NCBI GenBank assembly: GCA_903899795.1 | Contig: CAIUKX010000363.1 | Location: 1 to 7,760, forward strand | Direction: 5' to 3' | Source of the DNA: an uncultured Flavobacteriales bacterium | GTDB taxonomy: Bacteria > Bacteroidota > Bacteroidia > Flavobacteriales_D > Crocinitomicaceae | Length of the DNA: 7,760 nucleotides | In this document: one piece after another, positions 6,289-7,760 of the stretch | Numbering within the stretch: position 1 is the stretch's first letter | Layout: every line of letters starts with the position of its first letter | Notes under the pieces: generated by a model | Told to the model about the DNA's origin: nothing | Database searches by the model: none | Seen by the model: only the letters and a program-made list of their open reading frames with translations | Made by a program: the position numbers and the translations under genes

Positions 6289-7596
6289 TCAGTGTTTTAC
6301 ATTGAATTTTAGAGTCTTTTGACCAACATGAAGAAAATAAATTCCATCAACTAAATTTTCGACAGCAATTTCATTCTCATTGATTAGATTCAAAATTAGA
6401 TGATTCCCGATAGCATCACTTAGTTGAGCATTTTTTAAGTCACAATTAAAGTGAATTTTTTCATGAGCAGGATTTGGGAATAGAGAAGTCATCGGAGCAG
6501 TTAATTCTGTAATGCCAGCGTTGTCATTCCCACAGCTAAATATAGTCTCGAAATTTGAAGCATATTCATAAGTATTTCCACAGGTAGAAACGGCATCCCA
6601 ATTGATACTCCATGTCATCATACCCCGTAGATCAGGGTAACCGCCAGTATGATTAAGTGTATAAGTTCCAGGTTTAGGACCTGTGCCACGTAAATAGTCA
6701 ACAGCAGATTTTACCACGGTAGGTAAAGTATAACCTCCTCCAGCTGCTAAACTGCAAGCAGGTAAACCAATAGCTACTTTATTGGCAGGAAGTCCCTGAA
6801 AATAACCTCCTTGTGTTTGGAATCCATGAATCACTGCTTCAGTCATTGCAATAATAAAATCGGCTGTTTCTTGAAAATAGGATACTCCATCAATTCCCAT
6901 CATTGATCCGGTATTATAGAGTTGGACATTAAGAATATCGAGTTCATTTCTCAATGCATCTATGAGCGGTAAATAGCCGCCCCAAATGACTCCATAGGCT
7001 GATTGACCTCCCTGAACATAGGCAGTTTCGGGTGCCATGGTTAGAAATAATTTGGTTCCATGTAATGTCATGTAATCGGTCATGATTTCCTGAATAGCAG
7101 CAATCAAATTCACGGACGCAGGATCTGATGGTGAAGAAATCTGACCAGAAGCCAATATGGAATTCCCATGTTCGATGTCAAGATCTATACCATCAAAACC
7201 GTATGTGTTGATGATGTTGGTCATCGATGAAACAAAAGCATTTTTGTTGGCAATTGTGGTTAAATCGATACTAGTAGTTGCGCCCCCAATACTTATCAAT
7301 ACTTTTTTTCCTTGATTTTGAATCGTTTGTATTTGGTTGGTGAAGGTAGATTGGGTGACTATATCAGGCGTAAAATTCATGTGCATGTCCGAAGGCGAGG
7401 TAGGAACAGCAAAGGCAACATCAATAATTGTGTAGCGGGAATCGACAGCGTCCAAAGGAATATAGGGAGCATCTGTCGTATTCCAATTGTGCCAATAGCC
7501 GATTAATTCAGGTGTTGAATTTTGTGCTGATAAATTTAAGTGTGTTAGCCCACATAAAAAAAGAACAAGCAAATTGCTCAAATAGTTTCTTTTCAT
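6289..7596 (-). CDS. Secreted GH18 family chitinase with T9SS type A sorting domain
   Basis: A 435-residue exported enzyme that probably cleaves beta-1,4 bonds in chitin outside the cell. Residues 1-25 are a signal peptide ending SAQ. The GH18 barrel spans about 28-355: the SxGG strand motif is at 102-105, the catalytic DxxDxDxE motif at 135-142 is intact (D135, D138, D140, acid E142), Q225-x-Y227-N228 is on a later strand, and the barrel ends with MTWSINWD (327-334) carrying the substrate-contacting W329. About 367-435 is a T9SS type A C-terminal domain, with FPNPA near its start and DGIYFLHV, KF and VKH at the end. No separate chitin-binding or insertion domain is seen, so this is a compact single-domain chitinase. 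An endo-N-acetylglucosaminidase of the same family is the main alternative. Only about 26 bases separate its start codon from a likely insertion sequence end, so its promoter is unusual. It is convergent with the preceding gene. Confidence 0.93.
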   Translation of the reverse strand: MKRNYLSNLLVLFLCGLTHLNLSAQNSTPELIGYWHNWNTTDAPYIPLDAVDSRYTIIDVAFAVPTSPSDMHMNFTPDIVTQSTFTNQIQTIQNQGKKVLISIGGATTSIDLTTIANKNAFVSSMTNIINTYGFDGIDLDIEHGNSILASGQISSPSDPASVNLIAAIQEIMTDYMTLHGTKLFLTMAPETAYVQGGQSAYGVIWGGYLPLIDALRNELDILNVQLYNTGSMMGIDGVSYFQETADFIIAMTEAVIHGFQTQGGYFQGLPANKVAIGLPACSLAAGGGYTLPTVVKSAVDYLRGTGPKPGTYTLNHTGGYPDLRGMMTWSINWDAVSTCGNTYEYASNFETIFSCGNDNAGITELTAPMTSLFPNPAHEKIHFNCDLKNAQLSDAIGNHLILNLINENEIAVENLVDGIYFLHVGQKTLKFNVKH

Positions 7597-7631
7597 AATT
7601 CTAATTTTTTTATTAATTTATTGAGTCGTCG

Positions 7632-7639
7632 CAAGTTTA
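7632..7639 (-). promoter_or_regulatory. Weak outward -7 element candidate for the chitinase
   Basis: On the - strand this reads TAAACTTG, one base from the TAnnTTTG consensus, ending 35 bases before the chitinase start codon. No convincing TTG/TTTG element lies 19-21 bases upstream, so this is only a candidate. If real, the chitinase is transcribed from inside the insertion sequence end. Confidence 0.22.
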
Positions 7640-7691
7640 CCACAACGTAAATAGATTACTTTTCGCTGTGAGATATTTGTAGAAAAAAGTT

Positions 7692-7760
7692 ATGACAATA
7701 ATTGAATTTTTACATTATTTCCCTAACGAAGAGGCTTGTAAAAGACATTTTAAAGCCCAA
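7692..7760 (+). CDS. IS1595-family (ISXO2-like) transposase, N-terminal fragment, 3' partial
   Basis: ATG at 7692 opens a frame of 23 codons that runs off the window. The residues MTIIEFLHYFPNEEACKRHF, continuing K-A-Q, resemble the N-terminus of Bacteroidota IS1595-family transposases, which begin with a short helix of the form FxxxFPdEExCxxxF before a zinc-ribbon domain and a DDE catalytic domain. An A-rich purine stretch lies just upstream (7681-7689). The zinc-ribbon and catalytic residues are outside the window, so intactness cannot be judged. The frame is too short to exclude another protein sharing this start, but the FPNEEAC pattern is quite characteristic. Confidence 0.75.
   Translation, partial: MTIIEFLHYFPNEEACKRHFKAQ

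Larger units (their letters stand above)
7623..7760 (+). mobile_element. Left end of a putative IS1595-family insertion sequence (partial)
   Basis: The sequence from about 7623 changes from nearly pure A/T (7597-7622) to a more GC-balanced stretch starting GAGTCGTCGC, which continues to a transposase start at 7692. A non-coding lead of about 70 bases before the transposase suits an IS end with its terminal inverted repeat. The boundary is inferred and could be off by several bases; the right end is outside the window. The eight bases just outside (7615-7622, AATTTATT) are a candidate target duplication, since this family usually makes 8-bp duplications. Confidence 0.55.

Noticed and set aside
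7672..7679. GATATTTG as a promoter element for the transposase
   Set aside because: It departs from TAnnTTTG at its first base and lacks a suitably spaced -33 element.

Overview
The window looks like chromosomal DNA from a member of the Bacteroidota, most likely Flavobacteriales. Supporting signs are AT-rich sequence, a fused ResB-CcsA cytochrome c synthase, a bacillithiol biosynthesis gene, two secreted proteins carrying the two different type IX secretion (T9SS) sorting domains, and a promoter of the Bacteroidota form (TTTG, 20 bases, TAnnTTTG). A Crocinitomicaceae/Fluviicola-like host is possible, but that is only a guess from general appearance.

Left block (1-4502, + strand): a compact run of three genes. 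The first is the 3' nine-tenths or so of a fused ccsBA gene, cut by the window edge, which exports haem and attaches it to c-type cytochromes. It overlaps by 14 bases a thioredoxin-type glutathione peroxidase gene, which is followed after 9 bases by bshB1, the deacetylase of bacillithiol synthesis. The spacing suggests one transcript joining haem/cytochrome assembly at the cell surface with peroxide removal and low-molecular-weight thiol production.

Middle (4503-6142): a short regulatory gap holds an AT-rich hairpin next to an A tract and a good promoter. It is followed by a secreted 510-residue multidomain protein (Ig-like, galactose-binding-like, Ig-like and PKD domains) with a T9SS type B C-terminal domain. 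Between it and the next, convergent gene lie two hairpins, probably the transcription ends of the two genes.

Right block (6289-7596, - strand): a secreted GH18 chitinase with an intact catalytic motif and a T9SS type A sorting domain. Only about 26 bases upstream of its start codon the sequence changes character. What follows appears to be the left end of an insertion sequence, with the first 23 codons of an IS1595-family transposase running off the window on the + strand. The element would have separated the chitinase from its original promoter.

I see no RNA genes, CRISPR array or clearly novel multi-gene system. The points most worth a second look are the insertion sequence beside the chitinase start, the histidine-rich segment inside CcsBA, the redox gene grouping, and the strand-biased hairpins.
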